A stretch of DNA of 64,000 bases from Entoloma clypeatum (taxonomy: Eukaryota; Basidiomycota; Agaricomycetes; Agaricales; Entolomataceae), in contig OY751486.1 of assembly GCA_963565915.1 (NCBI GenBank), forward strand, positions 3,348,001-3,412,000. The letters are read 5' to 3'. How positions within the stretch are numbered: the first letter of the stretch is position 1; every line of letters starts with the position of its first letter. Position numbers and translations under genes: made by a program. Below are positions 1-11,884 of the stretch, piece after piece. The notes beneath the pieces were generated by a model. It did not search any database, had not been told where the DNA came from, and saw only the letters and a program-made list of their open reading frames with translations.

Positions 1-730
1 TCTGAATTCAGTGGTAAGCCGACTGTGGGCAACTCTACGAATTCTGGAAGCCTATGGCATCAGCGAGATGTTGTCATCGAAAAGTATTTCCCTACGAAAA
101 GTGTTTGAACCTTTGGAGAAGTGATGGATTTATGGGGAAAAAAGAGGGTAATGAACCCTTTCCCAAGGACGCCCATGTTAACAGAAATAAAATGGATTTA
201 CACTTCGACATGTCCTACTCTGCCCAATGTCTTGTATCAACGAAACAGCGGAAACTACTTGTGTGAATGAAAACAGAGACGCCGATGTTCGGACGACGTT
301 CAACACACCATCATCAGGCTGTGCATAGATCGCAGGAATTCTTTTCAATGGGTGCGACCATGAATTCGCATCGCCTCTCAATGTTCTCCGTTATCCGTCA
401 TAACCCATGAAGGTTCTCCAGAGGACCCAGGCGCTACATGTCGTCCCTCAGGTCCGCCAGACACCGCCTCCCGCCCAGCCTTCGAATTCGCGGCTTGTTT
501 AGGTGACTGAGCACGTCTCTTTCGGATCCAAGACGGTTTTCCCGGCGGTTTCGGCAGAGCCGCGAGCGTGGCACGGTTCCTACTCCATCCAGCGGGGGGC
601 TGGACTTGTAATTTGGGTGTCCAGACATTTACGAACCCTTGAAACTTCGGGAAGACGTTTCCCTTGACTTTCTTAAGGACGGTCTCGTCGATACCATTGG
701 TCCACAAAGTGAGGGGGCTACCAAGCGGGA
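1..730. other. No recognisable gene
   Basis: Several short open frames exist on both strands, but none has a composition, motif or splice pattern that I recognise. The motif gccgcgagcgtgg occurs near 560 and again near 1781, which hints at a small local duplication. I see no RNA gene or transposon end here. Confidence 0.4.
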
Positions 731-1656
731 CTAGGAGGACAAGAGTGAGGATGAGGATTCGAAACGAAACAGAGACCCACCTCGACCTTCCTGCTGCTGC
801 CCGTTGCCGAGGTCATAAAAATCGCGACTACCTTGTTCGTTGATCGTGGATATCACAAGACGAACGACTTGATCAAGACGACCTTGGCGTTCCGCCGGCC
901 ATTCAACTTCTAACGTCCCGCCCAGAAGAAGATCTTCCAAGTGCCATCCAGTTTCGGCGTAAGGGTGATAATGCTCTGGCAGTCGACCGAGTGCGGGGAA
1001 CATAGACTTGGAAAGGGCAATTGCCAGTTCATGAAGGACGACGGTAAGGAGGATGTGGCGCCATTGCTGTAGGGCGTTGGATTTCAGCATAGCAGATTTC
1101 AGAAGTACGGTAAGGACGAACCTCTCCTCTGGCTTGATCACGTTCGTAGGCATCAAGAAGCGTGTCCGGTATGTAAATTTTGTTGTCTTTGAACGGCGCT
1201 GCTCCCTCCTTCGACTGAGATGCAGGGAGAAAAGTGGGCCAGGTGTTTTCAAAGAAGTTGTGAACATCCTTCAATTCAAGGATTTTGATGTCCTGTATAC
1301 CGGATTCGATAAGATCCTGCGCGAAAGTGCGGGTAACCTGGAAATAGCATTTCTGCGCATAGTCAGATTGCAGGATCCACAGCCTGAGATTCCCAATCAG
1401 GTTCCGGGCTTTCGGGTAGCCTGCAAGCTGGGCAGTCTGAGATGCATCCTTCTTAAAGGTTTCCCAGGCGGCGGTTCTTGTATGCTTGGAGTCAGCCTTT
1501 CCGGACAACGCGGAGAGAGACTTACATCCGTGACTGTCCCCTAATCCGATCGTAGACTTTCCACACAAGTTGGGTTCCGTAGAAAATTACAACCCATGAG
1601 CAATAAATAAGGAAAAGCGCTTGCAAAAATGCAAAAATCGAAGTTAACAGCGCCAT
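731..1656 (-). pseudogene. Membrane-anchored protein with HExxH-like motif, frameshifted
   Basis: Read on the minus strand, an ATG at 1656 opens a hydrophobic stretch of about 25 residues (MALLTSIFAFLQALFLIY...), a probable signal anchor or membrane segment. A good intron donor (GTAAGT) follows at 1525. The next coding block (about 1500-1148) and the last block (1147-731) are in different frames that meet near 1148 without a plausible intron, so a one-base indel has probably broken the gene. The last block contains LHELAIAL, which resembles a zinc metallopeptidase HExxH motif with the final His replaced by Ile, followed by ETGWHLEDLLLGG. A peptidase role is only an inference, and the altered motif argues against activity. 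Most fungal homologues of this kind are uncharacterised. The paralogous fragments at 1872-2214 and in 2734-5897 may or may not belong to the same transcription unit. Confidence 0.4.
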
Positions 1657-1871
1657 TGAGGTTTGTAACGTCACTTGTAGGAGGTTCCAAGCAAGGAAGG
1701 AGGGAATGTTTCAGCAAGAGGCGTCTGAGACCAGATTATAAACTCTGGACCTCTGTCTAAGCCTACGTCATAATGTGCCGGAGCCGCGAGCGTGGTTGAC
1801 ATTTAGAGAGGAACGTCTTTTTTCTGAGCAGGATCCATAGTCTGAGTATTTCGCTCACGTTCTGAAATCTT

Positions 1872-2214
1872 TCATGGGTAAGTACGGGTACAAATGATAC
1901 GATCATTAAAGGGAATTGTTCCGACGTTGCCTAGTTTATGAACCTTTAAAGTATTGCGACCAAGGGACGCGACTATCTGGGCTGCCTCCTCCCGGATACC
2001 TGTGCGGACGTTCAAGATACAAAAATCTGGCCACAAGATCGTACTCACTTGCGGCATCAGGTGCTGTCTTAGCGGCCTCCTTGATTTCGCCCGGCATAAA
2101 CTGCTCCAACCTCGGGTTGTCGCCCGCACACCAGCTAGAATGGGGTCTCATTTTTATCACGGCCATCAACTTCTCCACATCGTTCGGGCCTTCGGCTTGT
2201 AAGGGTAAGTCCAA
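1872..2214 (-). pseudogene. Fragment paralogous to the hAT-disrupted gene
   Basis: The minus strand encodes MAVIKMRPHSSWCAGDNP...LEQFMPGEIKEAAK, which aligns almost residue for residue with MVVTRLRPHAGWRLGDDP...LEQFKPGEVEEAAK encoded at 2734-2916. The two are therefore tandem copies of one gene family. Continuing downstream, ...SRVPWSQYF lies in one frame and ...LGNVGTIPFNDRIICTRTY in the next, overlapping around 1940. That suggests a one-base frameshift rather than an intron. I do not recognise the family's function. It may be the 5' part of the gene whose later exons lie at 731-1656, or a separate relic. Confidence 0.4.
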
Positions 2215-2215
2215 C

Positions 2216-2733
2216 CTTGAACATCCAGTTAGTTCAAATGTGACAAGATATACGATTTGTCAAATTGTTGTAAATCACAAGGCGATTTTTTTTACCAGTA
2301 GAGATAAACCGTCAGGCAGGCCGCTATCGAATTTAGATTCTGGAAGAACGGGTCGTGGAAAACCGGTAACAATCGGAAATCCGTTGAATGACGTTTTACA
2401 CGGTCATATCAGCTGAAGCGTAGAAGGCGATCATACATGGAAGGCAGAAGAAAGAAAAAACCCAACTGGGGTAAATCCGCGACTTAAATTGCCAAAGTCT
2501 GAAGGACTCCGTTTAAACTGCATTGAATCGTGGTTCGGAATGAAAGGATTGGATCACTTTGACGAATGGAACTACTATGATTTTCTCGTGCGGATCACTT
2601 CTAGCCACAGTGGCATTTCCTAGCCTTCGAATGAAAGAATTTTAAACAAAAGGAAAGCGCGACAGAACAACTCAATGAGAAGAAAGGTGATAACACTACT
2701 TAGATGCGACCATGCGAAGTGACGAACTCGAGG
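2216..2733. other. Spacer between paralogous fragments
   Basis: No open frame of note and no repeat end is seen. The sequence probably holds decayed introns or the lost 3' part of the disrupted paralogue upstream. Confidence 0.3.
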
Positions 2734-2975
2734 TTACGAACCCCTGTTGAGATCGTCGGAGGGAGTAAAATTGGTGGAGATGCTAGACGCACCTGCTTTG
2801 TCCAATGCCTCCTTGGCGGCCTCTTCAACTTCGCCGGGCTTGAATTGTTCTAACTTGGATGGATCATCACCCAGTCGCCAGCCTGCATGAGGCCTCAATC
2901 TTGTCACCACCATCAATTTGATAACGCGAGTTGGCCAGGTGACGACTGAGATTGTGATATTTCGCGCCTTGAGGT

Positions 2976-5449
2976 CAGTGTTGTTACTGACCCGGGTTAT
3001 AAACTTTTGGGTCAGTGAGGGTCATTTGAGGATTGAAATGACCGTCTCTGACCCAGGGTCAGTTGGGTCAAAAGGTCCAAACCATGAAAAAATTGATTTA
3101 GGAGTGAAATAACGACGGTCAGTAGTCTACTTCGTCAAATCTATGGGGCAGGACGGGGATAAGACACCATCTGGCCCATTTACAAGACCATCTGTACGAG
3201 TAGCTTCCCGCTGGTTATCTAATTGGGTAAGTAACTCATAAAAGACCATTTCTTCGTGGTAGTGTTTTTTCCCAGTATCCCAAAACATGTTCCACCCCTT
3301 CTCGACAGACCAGTTGAATAGATCTTCGATAGTGAAATGGTACTTCTTCCCAAAGTAAACGTGGATCTAAAGGGTTTTCAGATAGTTGTCTGGTGAAAGA
3401 TTTCATGGAAAGCCAACCTGCCGCGTTGTGCGCGTCGAATGTCCAACTGGTTCCGAATCGACAATGGCGTTCTCAGGCTCTTCTTCGTCTGCATCCAAAT
3501 CCGAATCGGCATCGGCAGCCGCTCCCATCTGCTGCGCTAACGTCGTGAAGGATTGGGCGGGCAGCATTCGGGTATCTCCTGGGCTGGTGTCATCTTCGCT
3601 CTCACTATCAGACTTGCTGCCTAGTTCCTGCGAATCCTCGGCCTCCCGCACGATTTCTTCATCCTCAGCCCGGCTTCTTTCTGCGGATTCGGGTGTTGGA
3701 TTGCCAAACGTACGTTTCAAGCGCTTCACTGCAAGACCCTGCAAGGCATGTTCACGACGTAACGTTGTTAAACCACTTGACAATATCAGTTGCCTGATCT
3801 ACGAGGGCCGCTACCTTGGGATTTGCCTTGTAGTAATCACCAAGCATGAGCGGAACCTGTAAAGAGGTCAATCATGGCACACTCTATGAAATTGCGATCG
3901 TTACCTGATGACTCCAGCAATCCGCTATCAATGCATGTGGCTTCTCTTCCCTGAGAAGCCTTCGCATCTTCCCACCATCGCCCGCTGCATCCCCACAAGC
4001 GCCAATCGGTTCCAGCCCCAGGACTTCGAGTGCGTCCCATTCAGCTTTCATCTTATCCAGTAGATTTAACCCGGTCTTACGGAGTGCTGACATGTCATAC
4101 ACATTGGTTAGATGCGCCTAATGTTCCATCGTCAACAACGAACGAAATGAGACCCCAGGGCATGAATTACCTCCCGGTTTGCCGTATACATGAACACAAC
4201 AAGATGTTTTTTACTCAAATTCTTCCAACCGTCCTGTTGTAGAGTCACATATGCCCCCTGAACACTCTGCTTCAAGGTCCCTTCCATTTTTACCAACTCT
4301 CGACTCAGAATTTGATCGGATAATTTCTGACACGTTGGGATGACAGCCCCAGGAATGAATCCATGGAAAAGCTTCTGAACTTCGGGGTCTGTAATTGAAT
4401 TGAACGACCAACCCGCCGACACAAACGCACGCAGTAATTGATCCTCAAAGGCGACTTGCTTCGACGGGGGAAAGCTGTGTGCTTTGGCGGCTGTTACTGC
4501 AAATTTGGTTTGTGTCGGTTTGCGAGTAGTTGCTGTCGTATCCAATCGAGCGCGTTTATTTGAGCCTCCCGGGCCATCAGGTGCACTGGAACTAGGAGGA
4601 TCGTCTTCCTCATCCGGAGTACCCTTCCATTCATGAGCGCGCCGCTTCACCTCCTCAGGGGTAAAGATGCAGTCCAGGAGATGGTTATTGAGTGTGGCAA
4701 GCTTTCCAGTTGTAGCACCAGTAGCGTCTTTCGCTGGGGTTCCCATTCAATTACATCCATTCAATGTTTGATCAACAAGTTTGGCGCACCTTCAGGAAGA
4801 AGAAGATCCTTTGCTCGCACCATCTCGATTGTCCCGGCATCAAACGCTGCCGCTTCATCACGTTCCAGATGCTGAAGGTTATACTTCGTGTGATATTTGC
4901 AATAGGCTTTGAAGTGGGTAGAATTAGCCCTCTCGCCTCTGTGGAAGTGGTCCCAATGCCAGGATTTGCTACGCATGATGTTGTGTGAATTCGGAACAAC
5001 TAGTATGCCAAAGGTGTGTAGACAAAGGTTAAAAAATGAGTGTATTGAATGAAGGGGATTATGACTATGGATTCACCTCAGCGTTTGTTTGTTAACGGCT
5101 GAGGTGCAAGTACGACAAGCACGCAGTATTTGTGCTAGCGCTACGAGGGTCAGGTACACAAAGTGGAGAAGCAGATGATGCCAAAAGGTAAAAAGGTAAA
5201 AAACCATGTGGTTGGGAACAACGATACAGGCACAGACCAAGCCCGAGAGGCGGGAAAAAGGTCAGCTGCATGCTGTGGGTGCCAAGGAGACGGGTACACA
5301 TGAACCCAAAATGGGGCCGAGCCAATGCGGAGCCCATTAAGGACTGACCCGACTGACCCGCCGAACTCCCAGATTTGAATTGACTGACCGACTGACCGGT
5401 TATAACCCGGGTTAGTCATTTGAGTTTTGACGGGTCAGTAACAACACTG
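2976..5449 (-). mobile_element. hAT transposon, internally deleted copy
   Basis: The ends are perfect 19-bp inverted repeats: cagtgttgttactgacccg at 2976-2994 and its complement at 5431-5449. The element is flanked by a perfect 8-bp target duplication, cttgaggt, at 2968-2975 and 5450-5457. An 8-bp duplication and CAGTG ends are the signature of the hAT superfamily. At 2474 bp it is too short for a full transposase gene. The coding remnant (3403-4976) has the N-terminal and C-terminal parts but lacks the catalytic middle, so this is a non-autonomous deletion derivative. Confidence 0.93.
3403..4976 (-). pseudogene. hAT transposase remnant (BED finger, core deleted)
   Basis: In order on the minus strand: a BED-type zinc finger region (SWHWDHFHRG...THFKAYCKYH, 4976-4761, where the second Cys of the expected CxxC is His); a linker and DUF659-like part (4746-4132); an exon with YDMSALRKTGLNLLD and LIADCWSHQ (4120-3900); and, after a 48-nt GT-AG intron, GDYYKANPKVAALVDQA and IVKWFNN (about 3850-3790). 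It then jumps to a C-terminal tail, RREHALQGLAVKRLKRTFGN followed by an acidic stretch ending at 3403. Fungal hAT transposases normally have several hundred residues with the catalytic residues and dimerisation helices between IKWFNN and this tail. Their absence makes the protein inactive. Confidence 0.8.
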
Positions 5450-5897
5450 CTTGAGGTAGCGTAGAAGAACGCCAAATGAGCGTTGAAACGACATCTCCTC
5501 GTCTGAGTCGCCTTCTATGCGACGCGCCCAGGCGATAGCCTCTTCCTTTGACATGACCCAACCACCGAGTCTGGGCATCTAGCAGTGAAAACGTCGATAC
5601 GAGATGTGGGTGGGATGAAAGACTCGCCTGACAGACGTTGGATATTGACGGCGAGATATCCTCTGGCCATTAGTGACTCGTTTTGATGAAGCTGAGTTGG
5701 AGAGTGTCACAACTCATTTCGGGCTGCACATCGACACAACCACGATCCCATCGAGCTACGGGCAGCAAAACACGTTCAGAGGTAGGGGGAGCCTGTAGTT
5801 TATGACGTATCTCCACAATGTATACTTCCCAACCTCCAGCTTCGTTCTCCCATGTAGGACGTCTTCCAGACGCGAGGTCGCGATTCTCCATTTTCAT

Positions 5898-6043
5898 GAT
5901 CCATGTGACTCCTTCAAGCGGTAGTAGTACCGTGACGGTCGAATCGTGCTGAAATCAAATAGACAATTGTTCTCACGGTGATCAATTGCATCTTCCTCTC
6001 TTCAACACCCATTTCTATTGGTATACAACCGCAACTGATCGAC
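5898..6043. promoter_or_regulatory. Divergent intergenic region upstream of the CHAT gene
   Basis: About 146 bp separate the first plausible ATG of the disrupted minus-strand gene (5897) from the CHAT gene start (6044). Both promoters must lie here or overlap the genes. A pyrimidine-rich stretch (cttcctctcttcaacaccc, about 5991-6010) precedes the CHAT start, as is common in fungal promoters. No TATA box is clear. Confidence 0.35.
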
Positions 6044-9000
6044 ATGGCCGATTCTATGGACGACAAAGGGAAATCTAGCTCTGACAGCAACGTGGCGAGT
6101 GACTCGTCGGCGTCATGTATCCTTGCATCGGGAACGGCGACCCGTGGAGAATCGCGCGAAGATCTTGTATGGATGGGAGGTGTAAACGTGGTTTTGAAGG
6201 GTATGAGGCTTGATCCTAAGCATCGATTATCTACATTGTCTCATGGTCACATCGTGGCATAGACTTTATCATTCACTGCTCAGCCGAAGACTCAACACAC
6301 CCAGCCTTTCAAACATTGAGGCTCGTCGCCATCGGGATGACAGATGAGGACGCTGGGGCCATCGAGAGGGTTTCTTCCACGACGTGGAAATCTCTTCGCA
6401 CCATCGAATTGTGAGGATGTGCCGTATGATACATGCGACATGAACTGATCCAATTGAAGGAATCGGAACATAGATGAACTCGTTTTTGTGGCACAAATCA
6501 CATCTACTAAAGAGTTAGGTCGCGTAGCGTTGACGAAGGACAAGCTGAATGAATTTCGAGCCGTGTATGCTAGTATGTACATCCTCACAAGGTCTGAATC
6601 GTCGCCTGACATCGACCGTTGCAGATATCACCGTTGAACACAAGTTTGAACTGGCAGAGCCCGACTGTCCGGCGGTGTGGATGACATTCACCATTGGTAT
6701 GTTTCTCTTACATCGTAATCTCGCGCCTTAGGGCTTCTTTGCTCATGATACGTGCCACTGTAGACGTAGAAATAGCAATATCTGGGCTTGATGCCGTGCT
6801 AGAACAGATTGCCACCATGAAAGACCAGGACTTGTTTTCGAGGTTACTTTCACGTCTTGCTGAGAGTCCATGCCTTTTGAATCATTGTGGTGACTGGTTA
6901 TGTCAACGATTCATGGAATCCAAGAGGGTGGATGAAATAAATGAGGTGACCTTTACAGATGAGCTCGCCGAAGTGTCCACATATCTTGGTAACCTCGGGA
7001 CTGCCTTCCGATCTCGCTTTGACTACACTGGGGATCTTGCAGACATCAAAAGTGCAATATTGAATCTTCAACGTGCCGTTGATCTCACTCCACGGGGTCA
7101 TGCAGACATGTCTGAATGGCTCAGTGATCTGGGATCCTTGTTTCTGTCTTCTTTTGGCCGCACGGGAAATCTTCTTGATATTGAAAGTGCAATATCTAAT
7201 CTTCAGCATGCTATCAGTCTCACTCCACAGGCTCATGTAAATATGCCTGCACTGCTCAGTAATCTTGGGGCCTCGTTTGGATCTCGTTTTTACTGCACTG
7301 GTGATCTTGTGAACATGAAAAGTGCAATCTTGAATCTTCAGTGTGCTGTTGAACTCACTGCAATGGATCATGCAGATATGCCTGCATATCTTAGTAATCT
7401 TGGGATTTTATTTCGATCTTGCTTTGATCGCACTGGGGATCTTGCAAACATTGAAAATGCAATAGTCAATCTCCAGCATGCCATTAATCTCACTCCACAG
7501 GATCATGTGAACATGCCTGCATATCTTGGCAATCTTGGAATCTCTTTCCGATCTCGCTTTAACCACACTGGGAATTTTGCTGACATCAAAGATTCAATCT
7601 TCAATCTCCAGCAAGCTGTAGATCTCACTCCACAAGGTCATGCAAACCTGCCTGCATGGCTCAATAGTCTTGGAAATTCATTTCAATCTATCTTTAACTG
7701 CACTGGTAATTTTGTGTACATTGAAAGTGCAATATCCAACCTCCAGCGCGCTATTGATCTCACTCCTCAGGGTCATGTGGGCATGCCTGCACGGCTTAGT
7801 AATCTTGGACTTATATTCCGATCTTGCTTTGAGTGCACTGGAAATCTTGCAGATATTGAAAGTGCAATATCCAATCTCCAGTGTGCTATTGATCTTACTC
7901 CACAGGGTCATGCAAGCATGGCTGCACGAGTCAATAATCTTGGAATTTCATTCCGATCTCGCTTTGATCATACTGGAGATCTTGCTGATATTGAGAGTGC
8001 AATATTGAATCTTCAGCATGCTGTTCATCTTGCTCCACAAGGGCATGCAGAAATGCCTGGATGGCTCAGTAATCTTGGTGCTGCATTTGGATCTCGTTTC
8101 TACCGCACTGGTGATCTTACAGATATCAAAAGTGCAATATCCAATCTCCAGCTTGCTGTTGATATCACTCCACTGGGCCACACATCCATGTCTGAATCAC
8201 TCACAAGTCTTGGAATTGTGTTCCAAGCTCGCTTCAACTGGACTGGTGATCTTGTGGATATTGAAAGTGCAATATCAAATTTACAGCATGCTGTTGATCT
8301 TACTCCACAGGATCATGCAAACAGGTCTGGACAGCTTTGTAACCTTGGGATTGCATTTCGATCTCGCTTTGATCGCACTGAGAATCTGGCAGATATTGAA
8401 AGTGCAATAACCAATCTTCAGAGTGCTGTTGATCTGACTCCACAGGATCATGCACATATGCCTGCACAGCTCAGTAATCTTGGAATCTCATTCCGTTCAC
8501 ATTTCAACCGCACTGGTGATCTTGTGGACATCAGAAGTGCAATATCCAATCTCCAGCATGCCATAAATCTCACTCCACAGGGTCATCCAAACATGCCTGC
8601 ACAGCTCAGCAATCTTGCAATGATGTTTCGAGCTCGCTTCAACCACACTGGAGATCTTGTGGATATTAAGAATGCAATATCCAATCTCCAGGATGCAATC
8701 AATCTTACTCCACCAGGCCATACCGACATGCCTGAGCGGCTTAGCAATCTTGGAGTCTCATTTCTATCTTGCTTTGATCAGACTGGAGATATTGCAGATC
8801 TTGAGAGTGCAATATCCAATCTCCAAAATGCCATCAATCTGACTCCACAGGCTCATGCAGGCATGTCTGCAGGTCTCAATAGTCTTGGAACCTCATTCCG
8901 ATCTCGCTTCAATCGCACTGGAGATCTTGCAGACATTAAAAGTGCAATATCCAATCTTCAGCGTGCTATTGATCTCACCCCACAAGGTCATGCAGACATG

Positions 9001-11277
9001 CCTGCGCGTCTTAGTAATCTTGGAATCTCATTTTCATCTTGCTTCAGCCACACTGGAAATCTCACAGACATTGAAAGTGCAATAAAAAACCTCCAGCATG
9101 CTATCAATCTTACTCCACAAGGTCATGTGAATATGCCTGTGCAGCTCAGTAATCTTGGAGCCTCATTTGGTTTTCGCTTTAACCACACCAGGAGTCTCAT
9201 GGATATTGAAAGTGCAATATTAAATTTTCAAAGTGCTGTTAATATTACTCCCAAAGATCATGCAGATCTGTCTGCACATCTCAGTAATCTTGGCATTTCA
9301 TTCCAATCTCGCTTTGACTGTACCAGTGATCTGGCAGACATCAAAAGTGCAATATCGAATCTTCAGCATGCTATTGCTCTTGCTCCACAGAATCATGCAG
9401 ACATACCTGGATGGCTCAATAACCTTGGAATCTCATGGTACAGACAGTTTCAACACACACGGAATAAAGAACACTATGACAAGGCAATTTCTGCTTATCG
9501 TCAAGCTGCTACACATATTACTGGAGCTCCATCACAGCGTTTCTCTGGTGCTCAAAACTGGGCCAAGTTATCTCGCCTGTCTAGTCATGCAGACACTCTT
9601 GAAGCATTTAGAACTGCCATTGAACTTCTTTCTCAGATAGCAGGCTTGGAACAGACTGTTTCCAAACGGTATATGAATCTTGTAGATGCTTCAAATCTAA
9701 CCATGTCTGCAACAGCCACTGCAATTGAGGCTGGACAAAACAATACTGCATTAGAATGGTTGGAACAAGGTCGATGTCTTGTGTGGACCCAGATTCAACA
9801 GCTTCGCATGCCTGTGGAACATCTCCATGCTCATAACCCATCTCTGGCCAATCAATTTATACATGTTGCAAATGCACTGGAAGTGTTTGGATCTCGTCAA
9901 GTGAAATCCACCACGTTTTCTGAAGGAACTATGACACAGATGATTGCCACCCAAGGTGAAACTCAACGTCATGTTGAGCTTGCGAAGGAATGGAGTCAAC
10001 TCCTTGAGGAAATTCGTGCACTTCCCAATTTCTATGACTTTCTTAGGCCACCCACTGCTTCAACTCTTCTCACTGGCTTGCCTCATGATGGAGTTGTAGT
10101 CATCTTCAATATTGCCATGGACCGATGTGATGCTCTTGCTCTTCGTTCAGGTGCTTCTGTGCCGCTTCATATCTCACTCCAAACTTTTAGCCATCAGCAA
10201 GCTGTTGAGCTACGTGATAGCCTGCACACCTATCTGAATAAACAGGGTGTGCGCATGCGAGAAGCTGATCGTCTGGGCCGACCATCTCCACTTCCAAAGA
10301 AGACTATCCAGGAAGGCACAATATACAAGGTTCTTCGCAGTCTCTGGGAACATGTAGCAAAACCTGTGCTAGATGCACTTGGATATAATATAGTATGCTG
10401 TTCTTTCTTTGCTTGATTGTATTTTGACTAACGGCTTTTTTTTTAGCCTCAAAACTCAAATCAATCCCACATCTGGTGGTGTCCCACTGGCCCACTTGCA
10501 TTTCTTCCAATCCATGCTGCAGGGATCTATGCTCCAAATAAAAATCATGCTGGATCTTGTGTTTCTGACTATGTGGTTTCCTCATATACTCCAAGTATCA
10601 ATGCCCTAATTGACAGGGCTAAATCAGTTGGAGTCAATACAAATCAGACTTGTATGCTTCTGATCAGTCAACCAGCTACACCTGGTCTTTCTCCCATTCC
10701 AGCTACAAGAATTGAGACACATACACTGAAGAATATGATGGAAAAAGGTCATATTGACTCTGTGCTATTGGAGGATGCTGCAGCTACTATCACACAAGTC
10801 ACCAATGAGATGAAAACATGTAATTGGGTGCATTTTGCCTGCCATGCAATCCAGGACCAAGTGGCTTCTCTTGAGAGTGGAGTACACCTCTATGATGGCC
10901 GTCTGGCATTGTTGGAGATGATGAAGCAACACAATTCACATGCTGATCATGCCTTCATGTCTGCATGCCAGACCAGTACTGGAGATGAGAAACTTTCAGA
11001 TGAGGCAGTGCATATTGCTGCAGGAATGTTGGCTGTTGGATATAGAGGTGTGGTTGCAACAATGTGGTCCATTAGCGATGCACATGGGCCTGAGATTGCA
11101 AAAGATTTCTATCAGCATATTCTGGATACATCATTGGAAAAAGTGGAAAACAGGCAACTTGATAGCTCTCATGCAGCATTTGCACTGAACAACAGCATCC
11201 AGGCCATTCGCAAGAGGCTTGGAGATACTGAGGATGCACTCTTGACATGGGTACCATATGTTCACTTTGGCATTTGA
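6044..11277 (+). CDS. TPR-CHAT (caspase-like) protein, six exons
   Basis: Exons: 6044-6200, 6284-6410, 6460-6572, 6625-6696, 6764-10392 and 10447-11277. The introns (83, 49, 52, 67 and 54 nt) all have GT-AG ends, and the phases join in frame to give about 1642 residues. Residues 1-150 form a low-complexity start and a domain with VEHKFELAEPDCPAVWM. Residues about 231-1040 are 18 consecutive 45-residue TPR-like units of the form LSNLGISFRSRFDRTGDL.DI..AI.NLQ.A..LTPQGH. A helical linker follows. The C-terminal CHAT domain starts near WWCPTGPLAFLPIHAAGIY. It holds the His motif HFACHA (His about 1499) and the Cys motif SACQTSTG (Cys about 1540), the presumed dyad, then MWSISD. CHAT domains are caspase-fold proteases or pseudo-proteases. 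In bacteria TPR-CHAT proteins act in programmed responses; in mushrooms the function is unproven. All key residues are present and no stop interrupts the exons, so it is probably functional. Confidence 0.92.
6985..9414 (+). repeat. 18 tandem 135-bp units coding TPR-like repeats
   Basis: Eighteen units of exactly 135 bp (45 codons) run without indels through exon 5 of the CHAT gene. Recurrent DNA words include agtgcaatatccaatct, cttactccacagg and cagctcagtaatcttgg. A degenerate nineteenth unit (LNNLGISWYRQFQHTRNKEHYDKAI) follows. The exact spacing and high nucleotide similarity suggest recent expansion or gene conversion. Confidence 0.95.
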
Positions 11278-11624
11278 AACACTGTGGTGTATATATCATA
11301 GTAGATGTGGTTAGTCTGAGGGTTGGTGTCTGGATTTTTAGTATTCATAGTTGCATTTGTTTTGAAGAACAACAGCTGGTTTTATTACAGTGTTTCACAA
11401 TATCTTTGTACAGAATATATCTTCTGATTGAAATAAGAAGTAAGCAAAATATCAAACTAACTAGATATACTGGGAAATGTGATAGCAATAGGTCCAGATA
11501 TTTTGGATTGTGAAATAACAGAAGAATAGTGTCAAACAATGCCATACTTTCATTGAAACCACTAATCACAATGTGATCTGCATGTGATATGTGTTGTCAG
11601 TGGATCTCATTGTCCATCACCATT
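11278..11624. other. 3' flank of the CHAT gene
   Basis: AT-rich sequence with no gene. It should hold the polyadenylation site of the CHAT gene. The X-type repeat begins near 11625. Confidence 0.4.
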
Positions 11625-11884
11625 CTGCGGTCCAGTCTCGTTTTTGACCCCCAAAAAGGGAAGACCAAGGACTGGACCGGTCTCCCTTTTTTGTGGACAC
11701 CTCTGAAAACCGGACCAGGCCAGTGAGAGACCAGTCTGGTCAGTCCGTTTATTCAGGTCTGATGAGACTGGACCAGTTTGAACTGGTCCAGACTCATAGT
11801 ATGTATGCTACAAACATGCTACTGGATGGCAAATGTGTGCGTCGTCTTGTGTGCTTATCCCCTCCCCCCTGTCCCTGAATCTCG

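Larger units (their letters stand above)
2734..5897 (-). pseudogene. Host gene split by an hAT insertion
   Basis: Minus strand. A first block (5897-5670) encodes MKMENRDLASG...PTWENEAGGWEVYIVEIRHK. A later exon starts after a TAG acceptor at 5579 and reads MPRLGGWVMSKEEAIAWARR...FGVLLRYLK up to 5450, where the hAT element (2976-5449) begins. Removing the element and one 8-bp target duplication joins this exon in frame to ...ARNITISVVTWPTRVIKLM VVTRLRPHAGW (2975-2734). The gene was therefore open when the element landed. The product is unknown. It is paralogous to the fragment at 1872-2214. It is divergently arranged with the CHAT gene, with about 146 bp between the two start regions. Exon limits in the 5670-5580 stretch are uncertain. 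Confidence 0.5.

Noticed and set aside
6898..9085. Open frames on the minus strand and in shifted frames across the CHAT repeats
   Set aside because: They are period-135 shadows of the real exon. Their leucine- and isoleucine-rich content only mirrors the repeat.
6985..9414. CRISPR-like array
   Set aside because: The 135-bp units are contiguous and coding, with no unique spacers between short repeats.
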